From an uncultured Eubacteriales bacterium (lineage in GTDB: Bacteria > Bacillota > Clostridia > Peptostreptococcales > Anaerovoracaceae): 64,000 nt of DNA. A model generated the notes under the pieces. That model ran no database searches. It was given only the letters and a program-made list of their open reading frames with translations, and was not told where the DNA came from. Location of the stretch: the NCBI GenBank assembly GCA_902775345.1, contig CACYLW010000003.1, forward strand, positions 186,001-250,000, written 5' to 3'. The position numbers and the translations under genes were made by a program. Each line of letters opens with the position of its first letter. Within the stretch, counting starts at the first letter, position 1. This document shows positions 25,587 through 33,874 of the stretch, piece by piece.

Positions 25587-27551
25587 ATGGATAAAACAAT
25601 TGACGAAAAGAGAAGCAGAATAGATTTCCTCACTGAAAAGCTCAATGAGGCTTCGCGTGCTTACTATACGGATGGCACTGAGATCATAACCAATTACGAG
25701 TATGATGAGATGTATGATGAACTTCTCGCTCTCGAGGATGAAACCGGCTACATCAGGGATGACAGTCCGTCTGTCAATGTAGGTTATGAAACAGCCGCGG
25801 GACTCCCCAAGATAGTCCATGAGAAGAAGATGCTGTCACTCAACAAGACCAAGGACAGGGAAGAACTTAAGGCATGGCTGGGTGATAAGGAAGGACTTCT
25901 GTCGTGGAAGCTGGATGGTCTTACTGTAGGACTCACATATGAGAACGGAAGGCTGGTCCAGGGAGTCACAAGAGGCAACGGCGTGGAGGGCGAACTCATC
26001 ACAGCCAATGTGCTGGCCTGCCGGAATGTTCCGAAGGTGATCCCGCATAAAGGAAGGACGATGCTCAGAGGCGAGGCGGTCATAAAATATTCCGACTTCG
26101 AGAAAATAAACGAAGCCATAGAAGATGCGGATGCTAAATACAAGAATCCGCGCAACCTCTGCAGCGGCAGCATCCGCCAGCTCGATCCGAAGATAACGGC
26201 TGAGAGAAGCGTTAACTTTTATGCTTTCTCGCTGACCCAGAGTGACGGGGTCGAATTCCTCACCAGGCATGAAAAGATCGAATGGGTAAAGGAACAGGGC
26301 TTCGATGTTGTGGACTACGTCATGGTCAACAGCGGAAACCTGGATGCCGCCATCGATAAATATGAAGCGGAGATCCCTGACTTTGACATACCGTCGGACG
26401 GACTCGTACTGACTCTTGATGATGTTGCTTATGCTTCTACGCTTGGCGAGACCGCAAAGTTCCCTAAAGACTCGATCGCTTTCAAGTGGCGCGACCAGCA
26501 GGCGGAGACAGTGCTCCGCGAGATAGAATGGAGCCCTTCGCGTACAGGTCTGCTGAACCCTGTAGCCATTTTCGATCCTGTCGAACTCGAAGGAACCACG
26601 GTGTCGCGCGCTTCAGTGCACAACATCAATATAATGGAAGACCTTGAACTCGGTATAGGCGATACCATACAGGTATATAAGGCAAACATGATAATCCCTC
26701 AGCTTGCGGGCAATCTCACAAGAAGCGGCAATATTGACATACCTGCCGTCTGTCCGGTCTGCGGAGGCCCGACCCTCATAAAGGACGACGAAGGTACAAA
26801 GACGCTTAACTGCACAAATCCGGACTGCCTGGCTAAGCATGTAAAGAAATTTTCGCATTTCGTGTCGAGAGACGCACTGAACATAGAGGGCCTGTCCGAA
26901 TCAGGGCTGCTGAAGCTGATAGGAATAGGCGCGCTCAGGGATTTTGCCGACCTGTTCAGGCTCGAAGAGCATAAAAGTGCTATTATTGGTATGGAAGGCT
27001 TCGGCGCAAAGTCGTATGATAACCTCATAGAGTCAGCAAAAAAGGCTTCTCATACCACACCGGCGAGACTGCTTTACGGACTCGGTGTTCCGGGGATCGG
27101 GGTAGCTACTTCCAATCTGATCTCGCGCTACGCGCGCAACAAATGGAGCGACATACAGAGCCTTGATGAAGAGACGCTTACGGAGATAGACGGCGTCGGA
27201 TCCGTCATGGCCCGTGATTATGCAGGCTTTTTTGCCGATGAAAACAATAAAGAGGCGGTAGCCGACCTGCTGGGACTGCTCACGATCGACGAGAGCTACG
27301 AGGCGGCAGGCACAGGACTTGAGGGAAAGACCTTCGTCATAACCGGCAGCCTTGAGCACTATGCAAACAGAAAGGATCTCAAGGCCGGAATCGAGGCTGA
27401 GGGTGGAAAGGTGGCCGGTTCCGTATCCGCAAAAACGGACTACCTCATTACGAATGATCCGAATTCGGGCTCATCCAAAAATAAGAAAGCCCGTGAGCTC
27501 GGAGTTGAAATAATAACCGAAGAGCAGATCATGGAGATGCTCAATAAATAG
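25587..27551 (+). CDS. ligA: NAD-dependent DNA ligase, divergent form
   Basis: A 654-residue ligase starting at the ATG of MDKTIDEKRSRIDF; upstream in-frame codons overlap pcrA and lack a better start. Domain Ia (YEYDEMYDELLALE), the nucleotidyl transferase with Lys108 in SWKLDGLTVGL, the OB-fold segment (IEWSPSRTGLLNPVA), a four-cysteine zinc finger (near 389-413), HhH repeats and a C-terminal BRCT (about 575-654) are all present. The Glu two residues before the catalytic Lys in classical LigA is Ser here, and the HxxPMLSL motif reads HEKKMLSLNKT, as in a divergent group seen in Clostridia. It seals nicks in replication and repair. The ribosome site is weak. Confidence 0.92.
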   Translation: MDKTIDEKRSRIDFLTEKLNEASRAYYTDGTEIITNYEYDEMYDELLALEDETGYIRDDSPSVNVGYETAAGLPKIVHEKKMLSLNKTKDREELKAWLGDKEGLLSWKLDGLTVGLTYENGRLVQGVTRGNGVEGELITANVLACRNVPKVIPHKGRTMLRGEAVIKYSDFEKINEAIEDADAKYKNPRNLCSGSIRQLDPKITAERSVNFYAFSLTQSDGVEFLTRHEKIEWVKEQGFDVVDYVMVNSGNLDAAIDKYEAEIPDFDIPSDGLVLTLDDVAYASTLGETAKFPKDSIAFKWRDQQAETVLREIEWSPSRTGLLNPVAIFDPVELEGTTVSRASVHNINIMEDLELGIGDTIQVYKANMIIPQLAGNLTRSGNIDIPAVCPVCGGPTLIKDDEGTKTLNCTNPDCLAKHVKKFSHFVSRDALNIEGLSESGLLKLIGIGALRDFADLFRLEEHKSAIIGMEGFGAKSYDNLIESAKKASHTTPARLLYGLGVPGIGVATSNLISRYARNKWSDIQSLDEETLTEIDGVGSVMARDYAGFFADENNKEAVADLLGLLTIDESYEAAGTGLEGKTFVITGSLEHYANRKDLKAGIEAEGGKVAGSVSAKTDYLITNDPNSGSSKNKKARELGVEIITEEQIMEMLNK

Positions 27552-27577
27552 CTTATAAGGGAAAGGAGGACGGACCA

Positions 27578-28975
27578 ATGGAGAATGTAAACATGGTTCC
27601 AGACATGGATCAGGCATACGAGGAATCTTTTTACAAAATAGTTGAACTCCTCGAAACCAAGAAATACTTCCATGCCCGGGACGAACTCCTGAAGCATAAT
27701 GAAGTTGAGATAGCAGAAATGCTGGTAGACATCAGAAGAGAATTCGACCTCAAGACAATGGTCGTTCTCTTTAGGGCGCTTCCGAAAGATATAAGCGTTG
27801 ATGTTTTTGCCGAACTGAGCGTAGAGGATCAGGTAGATATCATCAATATCATAACCGATCCCGAAATCAGATACATACTCGATGAACTCGACTTCGACGA
27901 TATGATCGACGTTCTTGAAGAGCTCCCGTCAAACATCGTTGACAAGATCCTCGACAAGACACCTAAGAGCGAGCGCCGGCTTATAAACACCTTCCTGAAG
28001 TATAAGGAAGACAGCGCGGGCGCCCTGATGACCCCGGAGTACATCAACCTCAAAAAGGATGCAACGGTAAGGGAAGCGCTCGATCACATCAAGGACGTAG
28101 GACTCGACTCAGAGACGATATATACGTGCTATGTGGTCGACAGCGGCCGCAAGCTTATAGGCGTTGTATCTCTGAAGTCGCTGGTAATTTCGCCTGACAC
28201 CATGAGGGTGTCGGAATTAATGCATGACGACCCGGTAGTCGCTCATGTGGACGACGACCAGGAGGAAGTATCAGAGCTGTTCACCAGATACGGTTATCTG
28301 GCCATCCCGGTAGTAGACAATGAATTCAGGCTCGTCGGTATCGTTACCGTAGACGACATCCTGGAAGTCATCGAAGAAGAGACTACCGAGGATATCGAGC
28401 GTATGGGCGGTGTCATCGACACGTCGGACAGGGAGTATCTCGACCGGTCCGTCTGGCAGCACGTCAAGGCGAGACTGCCGTGGCTGTTTCTGCTCATGTG
28501 CTCATACTTTGTTACCGGAGGCATTCTGGCACGTTTCGAAGATGCGATGTCAGCTGTCATTGCGCTGGTCATTTACATGCCGATGCTCATGGGTACCGGC
28601 GGTAACTCGGGCTCGCAGTCATCCACACTGGTCATACGTGGTATGGCGACCGGTGAACTCGAGCTTGGAGATTTCATAAAGGTAATGTGGAAGGAGATCA
28701 GAGTCGGCGTCATAGTCGGTATCTGTCTGAGCATCCTCAACTACTTCAGGATCGTGTATCTTGACCACAATCCGCCTCTTGTGGCGGTCACGGTATGTGT
28801 GTCCATGATACTCATAGTCATCATTGCGAAGCTTATAGGATCGATGCTGCCTATGATAGCCAAGCGCATCGGTATCGACCCTGCTCTGATGGCAGGCCCT
28901 ATGATGGCGTCCATTACCGACATGATATCATTATGTACGTATTTCATCATGGCAGGACTGTTCCTGCATATTTGA
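27578..28975 (+). CDS. mgtE: Magnesium transporter MgtE
   Basis: A 465-residue Mg2+ channel. The N-terminal superhelical domain (about 1-140) with ALPKDISVDVFAEL and LDFDDMIDVLEELP, the CBS pair (about 140-265; AGALMTPEYINLK, SELMHDDPVVAHVDDDQEEV) and five membrane helices (about 290-465) with the MPMLMGTGGNSGSQSS and AGPMMASITDM segments are all seen. The cytoplasmic domains gate the pore by sensing Mg2+. AAAGGAGG lies before the ATG, 26 bases after ligA, with a terminator after the gene. No Mg2+ riboswitch is visible in this short gap. Confidence 0.95.
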   Translation: MENVNMVPDMDQAYEESFYKIVELLETKKYFHARDELLKHNEVEIAEMLVDIRREFDLKTMVVLFRALPKDISVDVFAELSVEDQVDIINIITDPEIRYILDELDFDDMIDVLEELPSNIVDKILDKTPKSERRLINTFLKYKEDSAGALMTPEYINLKKDATVREALDHIKDVGLDSETIYTCYVVDSGRKLIGVVSLKSLVISPDTMRVSELMHDDPVVAHVDDDQEEVSELFTRYGYLAIPVVDNEFRLVGIVTVDDILEVIEEETTEDIERMGGVIDTSDREYLDRSVWQHVKARLPWLFLLMCSYFVTGGILARFEDAMSAVIALVIYMPMLMGTGGNSGSQSSTLVIRGMATGELELGDFIKVMWKEIRVGVIVGICLSILNYFRIVYLDHNPPLVAVTVCVSMILIVIIAKLIGSMLPMIAKRIGIDPALMAGPMMASITDMISLCTYFIMAGLFLHI

Positions 28976-28990
28976 CGATTGGACAGGGAG

Positions 28991-29027
28991 AAATGCTGCT
29001 GCCTTTTTTCAGGGCGGCAGCATTTTG
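28991..29027 (+). terminator. Intrinsic terminator after mgtE
   Basis: AAATGCTGCTGCC (28991-29003) pairs with GGCGGCAGCATTT (29013-29025) with one G-T wobble, loop TTTTTTCAG. The trailing T run is short and shared with the stem, so termination may be incomplete. It separates mgtE from the DUF2284 gene. Confidence 0.7.
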
Positions 29028-29052
29028 TATATCGATCACTCACGGAGAAAAG

Positions 29053-29613
29053 ATGATCGCGGCAGAAGGACACAAACCGGATATTAATGAACTCACTGAA
29101 CTTGCGAAAGAGGCAGGGTTTACTTTTGCTGCGCCTCTGGCGATGGGGTCCCTGGAATTCAGGGAAGAGGTCAGGGAGATGTGCAGCAGCGACCGGTGCA
29201 GGAGTTTCGGCAAAAGCTGGAGCTGCCCGCCTGCAGCCGGCGATCTTGCCGTGATCAGAAAAAGGGCGGAGCGCTTCAGAAGCGGCATAGTAGTGCAGAC
29301 ATGTGGAGACATACAGAGCAGTTTCGATACTGCGGCCATGCATGCGATAATGAAAGCTCATAAAAAGAACTTTGACAAACTGGTAAGGCAGATCAGGTTC
29401 TTTTATCCTGAATGCCTGCCCATGGGGGCCGGAGCCTGTGACGCATGCCGTACGTGCACATATCCTGACAGGCCCTGCAGGCATCCGGAGCGCATGTACA
29501 TATCGATGGAGGCGTACGGGCTGCTTGTAAGCGATGTGGCTGAAAGTTCCGGGTTACATTATAATTACGGTGACAATAAGATGACGTTTACTTCATGTAT
29601 TCTGACAGATTGA
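29053..29613 (+). CDS. DUF2284 cysteine-rich putative metal-binding protein
   Basis: A 186-residue protein starting at the ATG of MIAAEGHKPDINEL, which has GGAG 5 bases upstream. Cysteines at about 44, 49 and 58 (MCSSDRCRSFGKSWSCPP) and a dense cluster near the C-terminal third (GACDACRTCTYPDRPCRHP) match the DUF2284 family. These clusters suggest one or more iron-sulphur clusters or bound metal. The function is unknown. It ends 1 base before a corrinoid-methyltransferase gene, so a role in corrinoid methyl transfer, for example reductive reactivation of the corrinoid, is a reasonable inference only. Confidence 0.82.
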   Translation: MIAAEGHKPDINELTELAKEAGFTFAAPLAMGSLEFREEVREMCSSDRCRSFGKSWSCPPAAGDLAVIRKRAERFRSGIVVQTCGDIQSSFDTAAMHAIMKAHKKNFDKLVRQIRFFYPECLPMGAGACDACRTCTYPDRPCRHPERMYISMEAYGLLVSDVAESSGLHYNYGDNKMTFTSCILTD

Positions 29614-29614
29614 G

Positions 29615-31375
29615 ATGGTACCGCGTATGACAGCAAAAGAAATATTTCTGGAATTACTCAAACCGGATGGAAGACCTGAGAGGCAGTTGGTTCAGTATGA
29701 GGCTCTTCAGATGGCATTAGGTGATCCTATCGGCGGATATCTGCATATGGGAAGGATGCCGGGTGCTACCATTACAGACCGCTGGGGTACTGTGATAGAG
29801 TGGCCGGCTGACGCACCCGGGTCGATGCCTCTTGTAACTGATGAAAACAAAGTCATTAAGGATATAACGAGATGGCGTGAATACGTGCATGCTCCGGAGT
29901 TCATTACTCATACCAGCGACCCGGAGGCCTGGGCGGGATTACGCGCAAAAGTCAGAGAGAGAGCAGGTGACGAGCGACTGGTAGCAGGCTTCATGGCCAC
30001 CGGTATCTTTGAGCAGTGCCATTTTCTGATGCCGTTCAAAGACGTTCTGACAAATCTCTATGACCATCCTAAGGAAATGCATGATCTTATAGACTATATC
30101 ACTGAGTTCAGGCTCACCTATGTAAAGCATCTTATAGAGAATCTCAGGCCTGACGTGATCTTTTCGCACGATGACTGGGGAACAAAGGATGCTCTCTTCA
30201 TGAAGCCTGATATGTGGCGTGAATTTTTCAAGGAACCGTACCGCAGATTCTACGGATATATAAGAGAGCAGGGTGTTATTGCAATACACCATGCCGATTC
30301 ATACCTTGCCCCTATTGTTGAAGACATGGCTGAGATAGGCATCCAGGTATGGCAGGGAGTTCTTCCGGAGAATGACATACCTGCACTGCAGCAAAGGCTA
30401 AAGGGCCGCATGGTGCTGATGGGAGGCATAGGAGCTGCGATCGACAGAGAAGATGCAGGTGAGGAAGAAGTGCGCAACTATGTGCGTGAGGCTCTTCATG
30501 AATACTGTCCGGGAGGGCATTTCATACCATCGATAACATATGGCCTTGCGGGCACTGTGTATAAACATGTAGATCCGTGGATCGATGACGAGATCAGAAA
30601 GTACAATGAAGGAGTCCACCTGCCTAGATATGGGGCTCCATCCTGCGGCAGACTGAATCCGGTGAAACTGAGCGCAGCGGACGGAGATCCGGATAAGGCA
30701 GCAAAAACAGTTCATACGGCAGCTCCTGATGATGGGGCTGGTATTCTTGATGAGATATCTGAAGCCCTTCAGGACGGATCGGTATCTGAAACTGTCGATG
30801 CCGTGAACGCTGCGCTGGAACAAGGATTTGACGCGCAGACCATACTGACAGGCGGCCTGGTAAAGGGCATGAACGAGCTTGGAGAAGATTTCTCGCTTGG
30901 CGAAGTCTTCGTTCCTGAGATGCTCAGAGCCGCAAACTGCATGTCGGCTGCGACTGATATCCTGAAGCCTCTGCTTACGGGCGGGACCGGAGGCGGTGCT
31001 TCGGGCAGGGTCTGCCTCGGAACTGTCAGAGGTGACCTTCATGACATAGGCAAGAACCTCGTTAAGATAATGATGGAAGGCAGCGGGCTTGAAGTCATAG
31101 ACCTTGGCTGCGATGTCTGTGCCGAGGATTTCGTTCAGGCAGCCATAGACAACGAGTGCGATATTATTGCATGCTCAACGCTTCTTACAACAAGCATGGG
31201 AGAGATAAAGCGCGTTGTAGAGATAGCGAACGAGAGCGGGATACACGATAAAGTAAAGATACTGATAGGCGGAGCGCCTGTAACACAGGAGTACTGCGAA
31301 CAGGTTGGCGCTGACATATACACGCCGGATGCGGCGGCTGCTGCACGTGCAGCTGTGCAGATGATGGAGGTATAA
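29615..31375 (+). CDS. Fused URO-D-type methyltransferase and corrinoid-binding protein
   Basis: A 586-residue fusion. Residues about 1-340 form a uroporphyrinogen-decarboxylase-like TIM barrel of the MtaA/MtbA/CmuA methyltransferase group, and about 375-586 form a helical cap and Rossmann B12-binding domain with the base-off ligand motif DLHDIGKNL (His near 475). This order, methyltransferase then corrinoid domain, is that of chloromethane dehalogenase CmuA. The zinc site usually reading HxC is HHADS here, so metal binding may differ. The methyl donor is unknown. It precedes a homocysteine methyltransferase by 2 bases, suggesting the methyl group ends on homocysteine. An alternative start is the ATG at 29627. 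Confidence 0.88.
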   Translation: MVPRMTAKEIFLELLKPDGRPERQLVQYEALQMALGDPIGGYLHMGRMPGATITDRWGTVIEWPADAPGSMPLVTDENKVIKDITRWREYVHAPEFITHTSDPEAWAGLRAKVRERAGDERLVAGFMATGIFEQCHFLMPFKDVLTNLYDHPKEMHDLIDYITEFRLTYVKHLIENLRPDVIFSHDDWGTKDALFMKPDMWREFFKEPYRRFYGYIREQGVIAIHHADSYLAPIVEDMAEIGIQVWQGVLPENDIPALQQRLKGRMVLMGGIGAAIDREDAGEEEVRNYVREALHEYCPGGHFIPSITYGLAGTVYKHVDPWIDDEIRKYNEGVHLPRYGAPSCGRLNPVKLSAADGDPDKAAKTVHTAAPDDGAGILDEISEALQDGSVSETVDAVNAALEQGFDAQTILTGGLVKGMNELGEDFSLGEVFVPEMLRAANCMSAATDILKPLLTGGTGGGASGRVCLGTVRGDLHDIGKNLVKIMMEGSGLEVIDLGCDVCAEDFVQAAIDNECDIIACSTLLTTSMGEIKRVVEIANESGIHDKVKILIGGAPVTQEYCEQVGADIYTPDAAAAARAAVQMMEV

Positions 31376-31377
31376 GC

Positions 31378-32598
31378 ATGGAACTATATTATCCTCTGAT
31401 ACTTGACGGAGCCAACGGGACTGAGCTCCAGAAACGCGGCTATGACGGAAGCGTTTGTACCGAAGCATGGGTACTCGAGCATCCCGAAGTAATGAGAAAG
31501 CTGCAGGAAGAGTATGTGGAAGCCGGCAGTAATGTAGTTTATGCACCGACTTTCGGCGCCAACCGCGTAAAGCTCGAAGAGAACGGGATATTCAATCAGG
31601 TCGGAGACTTCAATAAAAGACTGGTCGCTATCTCAAAAGAGGCTGTGGAAGGCAGCAATGCAATTGTTGCAGGTGATATAGCCACTACAGGCAAGTTCCT
31701 TGCTCCGGTCGGAGATGTCACTTTTGCGGATCTGTACGACATTTATCATGAGCAGGCTGAAGCCATGGAAGAAGCAGGAGTCGACATGTTCGTGATAGAG
31801 ACGATAATGACCGTCCCGGACGCCAGGGCTGCGCTGCTTGCCGTAAAGGATGTGAGCGACAAGCCTGTGCTCGTTTCGTTTACATGCGACGAGAACGGAC
31901 GCACTCTGACCGGGTCAGATGTCAGGGCGGCGCTTGTGATAATGCAGGGCATGGGAATCGATGCCTTTGGCCTGAACTGCAGCACAGGTCCTGCTGAGAT
32001 GCTTGAGCAGGCAAAGCGCCTTCGCGATCTGGCGGAGGTGCCGCTGGCCATAAAGCCTAACGCAGGCCTTCCTAAATCCGTGAACGGAAAGACTGTATAT
32101 GACTGCCCGCCGAATGAATTCGTGAAGCATACCAGGGAATTTTCCGAACTCGGAGGAGCCCTCTTCGGAGGCTGCTGCGGCACAGGACCTGAGCACATCG
32201 CGAAGATAGCACCGGAGCTCAGTGATTTTGAACTCAGAAAGCCTGACCCTGAGTTCAGGGATAAGATAGTCTGTGCTACTGAAAAGGATGCGTTCATACT
32301 TGAACCGGGCATTGAAGCGGGAGAGATTATCGAATGCGGCCCGGATCTGGAGGAGCGTTTAAGAAAAGCAAATAAAAACGACTCGCAGATCATCACTGTG
32401 AAGATAAGCTGTGAGTCAGACCTGGATGAATTTGAAGCTGCACAGTACGTGATCAGAAAGCCGCTTTGCATTGTCTGCGATGACGCGGCGTTCCTTGACG
32501 AAGCACTGAAACTGTATCAGGGCAGGGCGCTCTATGCCGGAAGCCTTTCCGATGAAGAACTGGCTCCGCTCAAGCGAAGATACGGGCTCATATTCTGA
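31378..32598 (+). CDS. Homocysteine S-methyltransferase family protein
   Basis: A 406-residue protein. Residues about 1-290 form the Zn-dependent homocysteine methyltransferase barrel: LILDGANGTELQKRG at the start, FGLNCSTGPAEM (Cys near 201) and GGCCGTGPEHI (Cys pair near 265). About 115 C-terminal residues form an extra alpha/beta region (RLRKANKNDSQIITVKI) seen in several clostridial homologues, of unknown role. It lacks the pterin, B12 and activation domains of MetH and would receive its methyl group from the corrinoid protein encoded immediately upstream. Product: methionine. The ATG follows GGAGGTATAAGC, overlapping the end of the upstream gene. Confidence 0.9.
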   Translation: MELYYPLILDGANGTELQKRGYDGSVCTEAWVLEHPEVMRKLQEEYVEAGSNVVYAPTFGANRVKLEENGIFNQVGDFNKRLVAISKEAVEGSNAIVAGDIATTGKFLAPVGDVTFADLYDIYHEQAEAMEEAGVDMFVIETIMTVPDARAALLAVKDVSDKPVLVSFTCDENGRTLTGSDVRAALVIMQGMGIDAFGLNCSTGPAEMLEQAKRLRDLAEVPLAIKPNAGLPKSVNGKTVYDCPPNEFVKHTREFSELGGALFGGCCGTGPEHIAKIAPELSDFELRKPDPEFRDKIVCATEKDAFILEPGIEAGEIIECGPDLEERLRKANKNDSQIITVKISCESDLDEFEAAQYVIRKPLCIVCDDAAFLDEALKLYQGRALYAGSLSDEELAPLKRRYGLIF

Positions 32599-32618
32599 CC
32601 GGAAGAAATGGAAGAAAA

Positions 32619-33428
32619 ATGAATTCAGAAAACGTATTGCTGGTTGTGAGCTTCGGCACAACTTCAGCTGAGAGCCGCCGGCTGAATATAGGGTCTGTTG
32701 AGCAGGCAATACAGGAAACCGCCGGAAAAAGCTGGAATGTCCGCAGGTGCTTCACTTCGCAGACCATAATCAATATCATATCTCGCAAAGAACAAATCAA
32801 AATCGATAACATCAGCGAGGCGCTTGAAAAAGCCGCCTCCGACGGAGCAAGAAATCTTGTCGTACAGCCTACTCACCTCATGAAAGGACTGGAGTATGAT
32901 AAGCTTTGCGGCATGCTTTCAGAATACGGGGACTCGTTCGAAAAGGTCGCTGCAGGCGATCCGCTCCTCACATCCGATGAGGATTTCCTCAGAGTCGCAG
33001 ACGCTCTTATCGAAGCTTCTGCCCGCAGTGAGGACGGTGAGACGGCTTTTGTTTTCATGGGCCATGGCACGGAGGCAGCTGCAAACGGTATCTACAGCAA
33101 GATGCAGAACGTGTTCAGCAACAAGGGAATGTGCGATTATTTCGTAGGAACTGTTGAGGCAGAGCCATCTCTGAACGACGTGATAAAAGCTGTCGGTGAA
33201 AGAAACTATAAAAGAGTGGTGATCAGGCCGCTGATGCTTGTCGCCGGGAATCATGCGATAAACGACATGGCTTCGCGTGATGATCCGGGATCCTGGTATT
33301 CGCGGTTCAGGGCTGAAGGATACGAAACCGTATGCATTATAGAAGGGCTGGGTCAGCTGGAAGCTGTCAGGAACATATATGCGGATCATGCTGATAGAGC
33401 AATCGCATCTCTGACCGGTCAGCTATAA
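32619..33428 (+). CDS. cbiK: Sirohydrochlorin cobaltochelatase, cytoplasmic copy
   Basis: A 269-residue CbiK that inserts Co2+ into sirohydrochlorin, the entry step of anaerobic corrin synthesis. Residues matching the Salmonella active site are present at nearly the same spacing: Glu near 92 (GLEYDKL), His near 148 (VFMGHGTE) and His near 212 (VAGNHAINDMA). There is no signal peptide. It ends the corrinoid methyltransferase operon and stands upstream of the cobalamin riboswitch, so it should not be under that switch. A second, exported CbiK lies just downstream of the leader. Confidence 0.93.
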   Translation: MNSENVLLVVSFGTTSAESRRLNIGSVEQAIQETAGKSWNVRRCFTSQTIINIISRKEQIKIDNISEALEKAASDGARNLVVQPTHLMKGLEYDKLCGMLSEYGDSFEKVAAGDPLLTSDEDFLRVADALIEASARSEDGETAFVFMGHGTEAAANGIYSKMQNVFSNKGMCDYFVGTVEAEPSLNDVIKAVGERNYKRVVIRPLMLVAGNHAINDMASRDDPGSWYSRFRAEGYETVCIIEGLGQLEAVRNIYADHADRAIASLTGQL

Positions 33429-33509
33429 AGTTTTTCTATAGTTGTGCGGATACAAGGGCTTGCCAAGGGTGTTACAATAATTTTGCACTGCAAATAACTA
33501 AATAACATG

Positions 33510-33683
33510 AAGTGCCGGTGTCCCGTTATCAGGCGGGGAGAATAGGGAAGCAGGTGAGAATCCTGCGCGATCCCGTCACTGTGATAGAGCGTATCAGTCC
33601 ATTATGTCACTGGGATAAAAAATCATGCCCGGGAAGGCGGACTGATATGACAGGTTCTTAAGCCAGGAGACCTGCCGGTACTT
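33510..33683 (+). promoter_or_regulatory. Cobalamin riboswitch aptamer
   Basis: The closing stem pairs AAGTGCCGG (33510-33518) with CCGGTACTT (33675-33683). Inside are the conserved core GGGAAGCAGGTGAGAATCC (33544-33562), GCGATCCCGTCACTGTG, and the B12 box AAGCCAGGAGACCTGCC (33660-33676). It should bind adenosyl- or other cobalamins and, through the downstream terminator, lower transcription of the long corrin gene run when the vitamin is plentiful. Confidence 0.95.
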
Positions 33684-33796
33684 AAGCAGGAGATTATCTG
33701 CATGCAGCCTGCAGTGCAATGGGTGGTGCTGATGGTTTCCCGATCACGTGGAATTGGTCGTACAGCATGGAAGGAGCTATGCTCCCTGCTTCTGTC

Positions 33797-33830
33797 GCCT
33801 TTTTTACCGTGAGTAAAAAGCGGCTTTTTT
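33797..33830 (+). terminator. Riboswitch expression-platform terminator
   Basis: GCCTTTTTTAC (33797-33807) pairs with GTAAAAAG-(C)-GGC (33813-33824) with one wobble and one bulged C, then six T (33825-33830). The GGCTTTTT at 33822-33829 can instead pair with AAAAAGCC at 33834-33841, a competing hairpin that would disrupt the terminator. Confidence 0.85.
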
Positions 33831-33874
33831 AATAAAAAGCCAAAAAATTCATAGTTGAAAAGGAGAATACTGAC

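Larger units (their letters stand above)
33429..33874 (+). other. 446-base noncoding leader between the two cbiK genes
   Basis: Contains, in order: about 80 AT-rich bases with a -10-like TACAAT (33473-33478) but no convincing -35; the cobalamin aptamer; about 110 bases that include a short GGAGC-TAT-GCTCC hairpin (33773-33785); the intrinsic terminator; and AAAAGGAG before the exported cbiK. No coding frame of interest is seen. Confidence 0.8.

Noticed and set aside
33429-33509. Promoter for the riboswitch leader
   Set aside because: TACAAT at 33473-33478 is a fair -10, but the nearby TTGCCA is only 7 bases upstream and no -35 at 16-18 bases is convincing, so it is not listed as a promoter.
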